A stretch of 32,791 nucleotides of DNA, taken from positions 1 to 32,791 of the forward strand of contig DAOWCP010000015.1 in assembly GCA_030639495.1 (NCBI GenBank). The letters run 5' to 3'. This stretch comes from JAGLTN01 sp023135255 (lineage in GTDB: Bacteria > Planctomycetota > Phycisphaerae > Sedimentisphaerales > Anaerobacaceae). A program made the translations under genes and the position numbers. Below are positions 14,880-21,980 of the stretch, in pieces (position 1 is the stretch's first letter; each line of letters begins with the position of its first letter). The notes beneath the pieces are model-generated. The model did no database searches, was not told the origin of the DNA, and saw nothing but the letters and a program-made list of their open reading frames with translations.

Positions 14880-15473
14880 ATGAATGCTACGGAAATAGTA
14901 GATAAAATTTTGGCAGATGCCAATGCAGAGGCGGCGAAGATAGCCAACCAGGCAGAAGCAGCAGCTAAGGCTGAAAAAGCTAAGCTTGATGGGGAAATGG
15001 CTGACTATAAGGCGAAGACCGAAACACTTGCAGCCAAGGCAGCTCAGGAAAAAAAATCAAGAATGCTGGCGGCGGCAAGAATGGATATCGCCAAAGAACT
15101 TCTGAGAGAAAAAAGACAGATTCTTGACGGTGTTTTTGACAGCGCAAAACAAAAGCTTAAATCTCTGGCTGATGAAGAGTATCAAACACTGATGAAAAAG
15201 CTGATGCATGAAGCGGTTGAGACGGGTGACGAAGAAGTTATCACAGATGTAAATGATAACAGAATTGATCAGAAATTTATCAAAAACATGAATCGCGAGC
15301 TTGGGCCTGGTTTCAAGGGTAATCTGAGACTTTCTGAACAGAAGGAAGCTATCGAAGCAGGTTTTATTCTCAGGAGGGGTAACATTATGAATAATGTCTC
15401 TCTTGGAGTGTTGATTTCACAGGCACGCAAGAATATGGAAATAGAGCTGGCTAAGGATCTTTTTGAAAATTGA
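14880..15473 (+). CDS. ntpE: V/A-type ATPase peripheral-stalk subunit E
   Basis: A 197-residue protein with a long Ala/Lys/Glu-rich helix (residues ~1-95) and a globular C-terminal domain (~100-197) containing IEAGFILRRGNI, which resembles the G-G-hydrophobic pattern of subunit E. It forms the heterodimeric stator with the H/G-like subunit and caps the A3B3 head. The start has a GGTGGAA ribosome binding site. It is followed by the first copy of a 103-bp intergenic element. Confidence 0.9.
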   Translation: MNATEIVDKILADANAEAAKIANQAEAAAKAEKAKLDGEMADYKAKTETLAAKAAQEKKSRMLAAARMDIAKELLREKRQILDGVFDSAKQKLKSLADEEYQTLMKKLMHEAVETGDEEVITDVNDNRIDQKFIKNMNRELGPGFKGNLRLSEQKEAIEAGFILRRGNIMNNVSLGVLISQARKNMEIELAKDLFEN

Positions 15474-15474
15474 G

Positions 15475-15577
15475 TATACCCTTAAGGGTAGTAAATGTCC
15501 GCGAATGAAGCTGTAACTTGTTATTTTTAAGTTATTTACCCGCGGATAAACGGTAAAATTCAATTGGAATCAGTATA
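15475..15577 (+). repeat. 103-bp intergenic element, copy 1 (E-C spacer)
   Basis: About 93% identical (7 mismatches, no gaps, by eye) to 16638-16740. It contains a perfect 14-bp palindrome TACCCTTAAGGGTA (15477-15490) and a nested stem: TCCGCG (15498-15503) with CGCGGA (15541-15546), and inside it TAACTT (15514-15519) with AAGTTA (15529-15534). Confidence 0.95.
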
Positions 15578-15597
15578 ATTAAGCAAGAGAAATAATA

Positions 15598-16632
15598 ATG
15601 ACAACAATTGCTGAAAAATCTGTTCTTGACTTTTGTCTCTATCCGCCTGTTGGCGAAGAAGACTGGCGTTATGCGTTTGCTTCGGCGCAGGTGAAGTCTC
15701 TTGAGACTTTTATGCTGAGTAAGGCAGTTCTGCAGGACATGGCCAGTGCGAGTAGTTTTGAAGAAGCTTTGGATCTGCTTTCGGCGAGTGAATATTCTTC
15801 TTTGCAAGGCAAAAATTTAGAACAGATCAATGAGGCTCTGCTGGAAAAACGTAAGCAAGTGCGTAGTCTGTTTCTTGATTTGGCAGTCGATGACGGGATT
15901 GCTGAGCTTCTTGAAGCGAGGTCTGATTTTGCGAATCTTCGTCTGGCGCTCAGGAGAAAGCTGACGGAAAACCCTATCGGCGTTGATTACAGCGAAGATG
16001 GTTTTGTTAAGGCATTGGAATTTGAGAATGTCTTTGAACAGGAGAATTATTCCCCCCTGCCGATTTATATGCGTGAGGCAATTGAGGCAGCGGTGTTGGC
16101 ATATTATCAGAATAAAGATATCCGTCAGATCGATTATGCTATTGATGCGGAACATTTTCGGTACATCATTGCCAAAGCAATTGCTTTGAAGGATGATTTC
16201 CTGGTTGGTCTTTTCAGGATGCGGGCTGACCTGACAAATATCAGGACAATGCTTCGATTGAAATATAGAGAGGCTCAGGAGCTTTGTGGATTTGTACCAG
16301 GTGGTTATGTAGATGAGTCGGTTCTGAAACATTGTATTAATCTCGATTATGATTCGATAAGGGCGATGTTCTTTTCTACGCCTTACTATGAGTTGGTAGA
16401 AGCTGGGGTTAATTACCTGGTTTCGGACAAATCATTTTTGAAGATCGAACAGCAATGTGATGAGCATATTGGTGGTTATCTTAGTGAAGGTATGATGGTG
16501 ACAGCTGGTTCACAGCCTGTTATCGCATATCTGCTGCTCAAGGAAAGTGAAATACGCAAAGTCAGACTTATACTGACAGCGAAGAAAAATCTTCTGGACA
16601 CTAAGTTAATATTAGACCGTCTGGGTGAATAA
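15598..16632 (+). CDS. ntpC: V/A-type ATPase central-stalk subunit C (d)
   Basis: A 344-residue mostly helical soluble protein with the pattern of the V-type subunit C/d funnel that joins the central rotor (D, F) to the K ring. Recognisable segments are YAFASAQVKSLET near the N-terminus, the paired repeats DLTNIRTMLRLKYR and RSDFANLRLALRRK, and the C-terminal ESEIRKVRLILTAKKN. Its size matches the family (about 330-350). It is the only gene of the operon bracketed by the duplicated 103-bp element. The ribosome binding site (AAGAGA) is weak. Confidence 0.9.
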   Translation: MTTIAEKSVLDFCLYPPVGEEDWRYAFASAQVKSLETFMLSKAVLQDMASASSFEEALDLLSASEYSSLQGKNLEQINEALLEKRKQVRSLFLDLAVDDGIAELLEARSDFANLRLALRRKLTENPIGVDYSEDGFVKALEFENVFEQENYSPLPIYMREAIEAAVLAYYQNKDIRQIDYAIDAEHFRYIIAKAIALKDDFLVGLFRMRADLTNIRTMLRLKYREAQELCGFVPGGYVDESVLKHCINLDYDSIRAMFFSTPYYELVEAGVNYLVSDKSFLKIEQQCDEHIGGYLSEGMMVTAGSQPVIAYLLLKESEIRKVRLILTAKKNLLDTKLILDRLGE

Positions 16633-16637
16633 ACAGT

Positions 16638-16740
16638 TATACCCTTAAGGGTAGTAAATGTCCGCGAATAAGGCCGTAACTTGTTATTTTTAAGTTAGTT
16701 ACCCGCGGATAAACGGTAAAATTAAATTTGGATCAGTATA
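16638..16740 (+). repeat. 103-bp intergenic element, copy 2 (C-F spacer)
   Basis: Second copy of 15475-15577. The palindrome and all four stem arms are unchanged; six of the seven differences fall outside the stems and the remaining one lies just beside the inner arm. The element starts five bases after the subunit C stop codon and ends 16 bases before the subunit F start. Confidence 0.95.
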
Positions 16741-16756
16741 TAAACAGGAAAAACAG

Positions 16757-17080
16757 ATGAATGGTAAGGTAGCAGTTTTAGGCAGTAGTGATTTTGTGAT
16801 GCCATTCGCAGCATTAGGGCTTGATACTTATCCTGTCGGCGATTCGACGGATGAGGCGATCGAAAATGCCAAGACTATAATTGAAGGGAAATACGCCCTT
16901 ATTGTAGTTGCTGAGAATGTCGCTAAGAAAACCGCTGATGTTTTTGAAACGATCCAGAAGAAAGCGATGCCTTGTGTGACGGTAGTGCCTTTTACTACGG
17001 AACCAGAGGGATTTGCGACGAAGAGTCTGGGCCATGCGCTTAGAATGGCTACAGGTATAGATATTTTTCAGAATAGTTAA
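16757..17080 (+). CDS. ntpG: V/A-type ATPase rotor subunit F
   Basis: A 107-residue protein with the subunit F fold: N-terminal KVAVLGSSDFVMPFAALG, a central YALIVVAENVAKKT strand-helix and VTVVPF. It binds subunit D in the central shaft. In the E. hirae naming this is NtpG. AGGA lies eight bases ahead of the ATG. A 79-bp spacer with a strong hairpin separates it from subunit A. Confidence 0.9.
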   Translation: MNGKVAVLGSSDFVMPFAALGLDTYPVGDSTDEAIENAKTIIEGKYALIVVAENVAKKTADVFETIQKKAMPCVTVVPFTTEPEGFATKSLGHALRMATGIDIFQNS

Positions 17081-17094
17081 TATTATTAGAAGTT

Positions 17095-17131
17095 CCATCT
17101 TAACCGCGGTTTCTGTTACGGGTTCAGATGG
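17095..17131 (+). promoter_or_regulatory. Hairpin in the F-A spacer of the V-ATPase operon
   Basis: CCATCT-t-AACC (17095-17105) pairs with GGTT-c-AGATGG (17121-17131), 10 bp with one mismatch and a 15-nt loop. There is no T run, so it is not a terminator; it may be an mRNA processing or stability element just upstream of the catalytic subunit genes. Confidence 0.5.
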
Positions 17132-17159
17132 CAATGTTCGTTAATAAACGAGGTTAAAA

Positions 17160-18932
17160 ATGAGTGAAACACAAAAGGGCAAAATTGTAAAAGTCGCAGG
17201 TCCGGTTGTAGTGGCTGAGGGTATGCGAGGCGCACGTATGTATGATGTGGTTCGTGTTGGCGAGCTGAGTTTGATCGGTGAGATCGTGGAGCTTCACGGC
17301 GACACAGCTTCGATTCAGGTTTACGAAGAAACAACAGGCATCGGCCCCGGCGAACCTGTTGTTAATACTGGTGACCCGCTTTCAGTAGAGCTTGGGCCTG
17401 GACTTATCGAGAGCATCTATGACGGTATTCAGAGGCCTTTGAATGACCTTTACGATGTTGAAGGCGCATTTATGGGCAGAGGTACATCTTTGCCGGGTTT
17501 GAACCGTGATAAGAAATGGCACTTTAAACCTACTATGGACAACGGCGTTGAGGTTCAGGCCGGTGACATTATCGGTGAAGTGCAGGAGTCATCGCTTATT
17601 AACCATAAGATAATGATCCCAGCCGGTGTTTCAGGAACATTGAAAGATCTTAATGAGGGCGATTATACGGTTGTTGAGACAATCGGTAAGGTTGTCTCTG
17701 ACGACAAAGAAGTTGATTTGCAGCTTATGCAGAAATGTCCTGTTAGAAATTCAAGATCAGCTAAAGCCAGACTTGCACCGAACAAAGTACTTGTTACCGG
17801 TCAGCGAGTAGTTGATACATTCTTCCCCATCGCAAGGGGCGGAACAGCTTGTGTGCCCGGGCCTTTCGGTACTGGAAAAACGGTTGTTCAGCATCAGTTG
17901 GCTAAGTGGGTTGACGCTGAAGTTGTGGTTTATGTCGGATGCGGCGAGCGTGGTAACGAAATGACAGACGTGTTGACTGAGTTCCCGAATCTCATTGATC
18001 CGCATTCAGGTGAGCCTTTGATGAGACGTTGTGTGCTTATCGCAAATACATCGAATATGCCTGTGGCAGCACGTGAGGCATCAGTTTATACTGGTATTAC
18101 TATTGCGGAATACTACCGTGACATGGGTTATTCTGTTGCGTTGATGGCTGACAGTACGAGCCGATGGGCAGAGGCTATGCGTGAAATTTCTACGAGACTC
18201 GAAGAGATGCCGGCAGAGGAAGGTTATCCGGCTTATCTCGGTGCGAGGATCGCATCATTTTATGAAAGATCAGGCAGAGTAGCCTGTGCGGGCAGCCCGG
18301 AGCGTGAAGGTGCCCTTTCGATAATCGGAGCAGTAAGCCCTCCAGGCGGTGACCTTTCTGACTCAGTGGTTCAGGCAACATTGCACGTTGTGAAAGTGTT
18401 CTGGTCATTACAGGCAAGACTTGCTCAGCAAAGACACTTCCCCGCTATCGATTGGCTGACAAGTTATTCGTTCTATAAACAATATATGAAAGAATGCTTT
18501 AAGGACAAATCAATGGGTGAGGCGATGGACGCTTTGACGATCGAAGCTATGGGATTGCTGGAGCAGGAATCAAATTTGCTTGAGATAGTTCGTCTTGTCG
18601 GTGCTGAAGCTCTGTCACCGGCTGATAGACTTTCACTCGAAACGTCAAGAAGTATTCGTGAGGACTATCTTCACCAGAACGCATTCCATAAGGTCGATAC
18701 ATTTACGACGATGGAAAAACAATATGAGATGCTCAAGACTATCCTTCACTTCCACAATCAGGCAATTGAAGCGATCAATGCCGGTGCGGATACAGGTGAT
18801 ATCTTTAAGTTGGAAGTTCGTGAAGATATAGCAAGGGCAAAATATATCCCTGAAGAAGAAAAGGGTAAGATCCCCCAGATAAGAAAAAAAATCGATAACC
18901 AGTTAAAAAGTTTGCAAACCTCCGCAGTGTAA
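17160..18932 (+). CDS. ntpA: V/A-type ATPase catalytic subunit A
   Basis: A 590-residue catalytic subunit. The Walker A loop is GPFGTGKT (about residues 234-241), followed by GERGNEMTDVL, which supplies the catalytic Glu region, and by the Walker B-like SVALMADSTSRWAEAMRE. The N-terminal barrel starts GKIVKVAGPVVVAEG, and the A-specific non-homologous insertion is present between it and the P-loop. Three A subunits alternate with three B subunits in the head. GAGG seven bases before ATG 17160 supports the start. Length is normal for the family. Confidence 0.97.
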   Translation: MSETQKGKIVKVAGPVVVAEGMRGARMYDVVRVGELSLIGEIVELHGDTASIQVYEETTGIGPGEPVVNTGDPLSVELGPGLIESIYDGIQRPLNDLYDVEGAFMGRGTSLPGLNRDKKWHFKPTMDNGVEVQAGDIIGEVQESSLINHKIMIPAGVSGTLKDLNEGDYTVVETIGKVVSDDKEVDLQLMQKCPVRNSRSAKARLAPNKVLVTGQRVVDTFFPIARGGTACVPGPFGTGKTVVQHQLAKWVDAEVVVYVGCGERGNEMTDVLTEFPNLIDPHSGEPLMRRCVLIANTSNMPVAAREASVYTGITIAEYYRDMGYSVALMADSTSRWAEAMREISTRLEEMPAEEGYPAYLGARIASFYERSGRVACAGSPEREGALSIIGAVSPPGGDLSDSVVQATLHVVKVFWSLQARLAQQRHFPAIDWLTSYSFYKQYMKECFKDKSMGEAMDALTIEAMGLLEQESNLLEIVRLVGAEALSPADRLSLETSRSIREDYLHQNAFHKVDTFTTMEKQYEMLKTILHFHNQAIEAINAGADTGDIFKLEVREDIARAKYIPEEEKGKIPQIRKKIDNQLKSLQTSAV

Positions 18933-18960
18933 TGCAAGGTTGCAATATTGGGAGTTTGAA

Positions 18961-20382
18961 ATGCTAAAAGAATATCAAACAGTTAGCCGTATTTATGGGC
19001 CTTTGATGTTAGTCGAAAAAGTCGACGAAGCAAAATTTGGGCATATCGTTGACGTTGAACTCGGCGATGGTTCAATAAGGCATGGACAGGTTCTTCAGGT
19101 TGAAAACGACAAGGTGCTTATCCAGGTATTTGAGGGCACAGAAGGTATTGACGTTAAGGACAGTACGATTCGTTTTCTTGGTAAGCCTCTGGGGCTGGAT
19201 GTTTCGCCTGATATCCTTGGTAGAGTTTTTGACGGGTTGGGCAATCCGAAAGACGGCGGGCCTGCGATCATACCTGATATGCAGATGGACATTAACGGCA
19301 ACCCGATTAATCCATACGGCAGGGATTATCCTAATGAGTTTATTCAGACTGGTATTTCTACTATTGACGGGCTGAATCCGCTGGTTCGCGGTCAGAAGCT
19401 TCCTATCTTTTCCGGTGCCGGTTTGCCTCATGACGAAATTACCGCCCAGCTGGCAAGGCAGGCTACTGTGAGAGGCAAAGGCGAGGCTTTTGCGGTTGTT
19501 TTTGCTGCAATGGGTATTACATTTGAGGCAGCACAGTTCTTTATCAATGACTTGACAGAGACTGGCGCTATTGAACGTGCGGTTATGTTTATTAACCTTG
19601 CTGATGATCCGGCAATTGAGCGAATCGCAACACCGAGGTTTGCACTTACTGCAGCTGAGTATCTTGCGTTTGAACGTGATATGCAGGTTCTGGTTATTAT
19701 GAACGATATGACGAACTATTGCGATGCACTGAGAGAGATCGCGGCGGCGAGGAAAGAAGTTCCCGGAAGACGTGGTTATCCGGGTTATCTTTATACTGAC
19801 CTTGCAACATTGTACGAACGTGCGGGCAGGATCAAAGGCAAAAAGGGCTCTATTACAATGGTGCCTGTTTTGACTATGCCCGAAGATGACAAGACGCATC
19901 CGGTGCCTGACCTTACAGGTTATATTACCGAAGGGCAGATCATTCTTTCGAGATCGCTGCACAGAAAAGATATTTATCCGCCAGTGGATTCCTTGCCTTC
20001 TCTTTCAAGGCTTAAAGATAAGGGTATTGGTGAGGGTAAGACCCGTGAGGACCATGCGGATCTTTATAACCAGCTTTATGCGGCCTATGCTCGCGGTAAA
20101 GAGGCTCAGGAGTTGGCTACAATTATGGGGGAAGCTGCCCTCTCGGATGAAGACAGAAAGTACATGACTTTTGCCAACAAATTTGAGGATGAATATGTCT
20201 CGCAGGGTTATAATGAAAACAGAACGGTTGAAGAGACTCTTGATCTCGGTTGGAAGTTGCTCAGCATGTTTGACAATGCAGAGCTTAAGCGTAGTGACAT
20301 TGAGTTAATTGAAAAATATATGCCTAAGTTCCGTAAAGATGCTGCCGCTAAAGATGATACACAGGAAAATGTGGTAAATTAA
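18961..20382 (+). CDS. ntpB: V/A-type ATPase regulatory subunit B
   Basis: A 473-residue non-catalytic nucleotide-binding subunit. It has the start MLKEYQTVSRIYGPLM, a degenerate P-loop region (PIFSGAGLPHDEITAQLARQ), FINLADDPAIERIATPR and GYPGYLYTDLATLYERAG, all typical of V-type B. ATG 18961 has GGGAG upstream at good spacing; a TTG at 18940 is in frame but less likely. The stop codon lies within a 25-bp sequence that resembles the tail of the 103-bp intergenic element. Confidence 0.97.
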   Translation: MLKEYQTVSRIYGPLMLVEKVDEAKFGHIVDVELGDGSIRHGQVLQVENDKVLIQVFEGTEGIDVKDSTIRFLGKPLGLDVSPDILGRVFDGLGNPKDGGPAIIPDMQMDINGNPINPYGRDYPNEFIQTGISTIDGLNPLVRGQKLPIFSGAGLPHDEITAQLARQATVRGKGEAFAVVFAAMGITFEAAQFFINDLTETGAIERAVMFINLADDPAIERIATPRFALTAAEYLAFERDMQVLVIMNDMTNYCDALREIAAARKEVPGRRGYPGYLYTDLATLYERAGRIKGKKGSITMVPVLTMPEDDKTHPVPDLTGYITEGQIILSRSLHRKDIYPPVDSLPSLSRLKDKGIGEGKTREDHADLYNQLYAAYARGKEAQELATIMGEAALSDEDRKYMTFANKFEDEYVSQGYNENRTVEETLDLGWKLLSMFDNAELKRSDIELIEKYMPKFRKDAAAKDDTQENVVN

Positions 20383-20397
20383 ATTGGGATCAGTATA
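20373..20397 (+). repeat. Partial third copy of intergenic element tail
   Basis: GGTAAATTAAATT followed by GGGATCAGTATA matches the last ~26 bases of the element copy at 16638-16740 with one base missing and one mismatch. It overlaps the subunit B stop codon and ends just before the subunit D start. Confidence 0.6.
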
Positions 20398-20398
20398 A

Positions 20399-21016
20399 AT
20401 GCAAAACAATGTTAACGCGACAAGAATGGAACTGCTTGGTTTAAGAAAGCGAGTGGTTCTTGCCGGCAGAGGCCATCACCTGCTAAGTGAGAAAAGGGAT
20501 GAGATTTCCCGTCAGCTTATCAAGATCGCCCGTGACATTGGGCCTTTACGAAAAATGGTCGAAGCTGAGTTGCTTGAAACATCCCGTCGATTCATGCTTG
20601 CAAGAGCTACTATGGAGCCTGAGGATACTAAGGCTGCTCTTGAAATAGCGACGAAAAAGTTTTCTTTAGCGATTAAATTCACAAGTATCATGAGTGTAAA
20701 AGTTCCGCAACTTTCCAAGGAGATGGATGGCGATATTATCTGTTATGGATTTGCAACAACTTCGGGAGAGATGGATGTTGCACTTCTTGCGTTGGAGAGA
20801 GCTTTTGATAATCTTATCGAATTAGCGGAAAAAGAAAAGCAGGCTCATTTGCTTGCTACTGAACTTCAGATGACAAGACGAAGAGTTAATGTTCTTGAGC
20901 ATGTTGTGATACCGGAATTACAGGAAACTATTAAATTCATTTTCAGCAAGCTGGCTGAAGCTGAGCGTGATAATACGAGCAGGCTGATGAAAATTGCGGA
21001 TATGATCCGAGCTTAG
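20399..21016 (+). CDS. ntpD: V/A-type ATPase rotor subunit D
   Basis: A 205-residue long-helix protein. It starts with the family pattern NATRMELLGLRKRVVLAGRG (here preceded by MQNNV) and ends with RRRVNVLEHVVIPELQET, which forms the coiled-coil shaft rotating inside A3B3. The start lies 16 bp after the subunit B stop. It is the last gene of the operon and is followed by an intrinsic terminator. Confidence 0.95.
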   Translation: MQNNVNATRMELLGLRKRVVLAGRGHHLLSEKRDEISRQLIKIARDIGPLRKMVEAELLETSRRFMLARATMEPEDTKAALEIATKKFSLAIKFTSIMSVKVPQLSKEMDGDIICYGFATTSGEMDVALLALERAFDNLIELAEKEKQAHLLATELQMTRRRVNVLEHVVIPELQETIKFIFSKLAEAERDNTSRLMKIADMIRA

Positions 21017-21038
21017 TCATACTTGATACAAAATTATG

Positions 21039-21075
21039 AGCACACTTTTGCATTATACAGAGGTGTGCTTTTTTT
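21039..21075 (+). terminator. Rho-independent terminator of the V-ATPase operon
   Basis: AGCACAC (21039-21045) pairs with GTGTGCT (21063-21069), extended by two inner pairs, followed by an eight-T run. The opposite-strand gene ends at 21083, so it may also help end that transcript, though no strong U run follows in that direction. Confidence 0.88.
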
Positions 21076-21082
21076 ATTTCTT

Positions 21083-21520
21083 TTACACTTTTGGTACTTT
21101 TAAATGATTAAGTGAAAGAAATTTACCAAGATTTTCAACCGCTTCCATAAAACTGCTGTAATCTACGGGCTTAACCATGTAAAAGCTGCATCCTAAATCA
21201 TAGCATAAATCGATTTCTTTGCTGTCATCGGTAGTAGTCAACATAATAACAGGGATTTTTTTCAGCTTGGAGTCATTTCTAATACATCTTAAAACCTCGC
21301 GGCCATCAACTTTCGGCATTCTGATATCAAGGAGGATTATATAGTTTTGACCATCAAGTCTGTGTTGCCCCGGCCCCCTCTGGAAGAGAAAATCAAGTAT
21401 CTGCTGACCATCAGTAAAATGCAGGATGTCATTATCAATACAACTAAGCCAGAGATTTTTCCTTACCAGCTCAAAATGACCTGCATCGTCTTCCGCTACA
21501 ATAATAACTAAATCATCCAT
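21083..21520 (-). CDS. Stand-alone receiver protein (Rcp1-like), last of the operon
   Basis: A 145-residue single-domain response regulator with no output domain. It has the acidic pair (IVAEDDAGH), the phospho-acceptor Asp in ILLDIRMPKVDG, the switch Thr in IMLTTTDDSKE and the conserved Lys in MVKPVD. Insertion of FLFQRGPGQ between helix 2 and strand 3 is typical of Rcp1-like receivers that pair with phytochrome-type kinases. It follows its paralogue by 14 bp and is the third gene after the sensor kinase. It probably acts by protein-protein interaction. Confidence 0.9.
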   Translation of the reverse strand: MDDLVIIVAEDDAGHFELVRKNLWLSCIDNDILHFTDGQQILDFLFQRGPGQHRLDGQNYIILLDIRMPKVDGREVLRCIRNDSKLKKIPVIMLTTTDDSKEIDLCYDLGCSFYMVKPVDYSSFMEAVENLGKFLSLNHLKVPKV

Positions 21521-21534
21521 TTTTAATTCGCCGC

Positions 21535-21960
21535 TTAACTATTAAGTCGAGGCACCTTTACAGTTAATAAGAATTTTCCAATTTTATGGACAGTATCAGA
21601 AAAGTCAGTTACGTCCCTGGGCTTTAATATATAAACACTACAACCAAGATCATAGCATTTGTCAATGCTTGTCTTGTCCTGCTGAGAAGTAAAAATAACA
21701 ACAGGCATTTTTCTTAGAAGAGAATCTGATTTTATCTTTCTGAGAATCTCTAATCCATCAAAGCCTTCGATATTAATGTCAAGTATCAGGATGTATGAAG
21801 TGAGCTGTCTTTCAGGAGTGAAAAGGAATTCTGTAAGTGCCCTTCCGTTATCAAATCTTTTTATTTCATCTCCAATACCAGTTCTTCTGAGATTTTTCTC
21901 AATAATCAGATAGTGATCCTGGTTACTTTCAGCGATAAGAATAATAACATTTTTTTTCAT
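21535..21960 (-). CDS. Divergent stand-alone receiver protein (Rcp1-like)
   Basis: A 141-residue receiver domain paralogous to the next gene. The phospho-acceptor Asp (LILDINIEGFDG), Thr/Ser switch (VIFTSQQD) and Lys (YILKPRD) are kept. The N-terminal acidic pair is altered: LIAESNQD has Ser where the second Mg2+-binding acid normally stands, and the Pro of the MPxxDG loop is replaced by Glu. Phosphorylation may therefore be weak. It starts 20 bp after the kinase stop codon. Confidence 0.88.
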   Translation of the reverse strand: MKKNVIILIAESNQDHYLIIEKNLRRTGIGDEIKRFDNGRALTEFLFTPERQLTSYILILDINIEGFDGLEILRKIKSDSLLRKMPVVIFTSQQDKTSIDKCYDLGCSVYILKPRDVTDFSDTVHKIGKFLLTVKVPRLNS

Positions 21961-21980
21961 AGCTTTGCTTTCAAAAACAA

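Noticed and set aside
15475..16740. Insertion sequence or MITE with a transposase around subunit C
   Set aside because: The repeats are direct, not inverted, no transposase lies between them and no target-site duplication is visible; the interval is just the subunit C gene.
18940..18960. TTG-initiated extension of subunit B
   Set aside because: The added seven residues are not conserved and contain the GGGAG ribosome binding site for ATG 18961.
19072..19962. 296-codon open frame on the minus strand
   Set aside because: It is antisense to the highly conserved subunit B gene, has a Cys/Arg/His-rich composition with no family pattern and no ribosome binding site. It is a codon-bias shadow.
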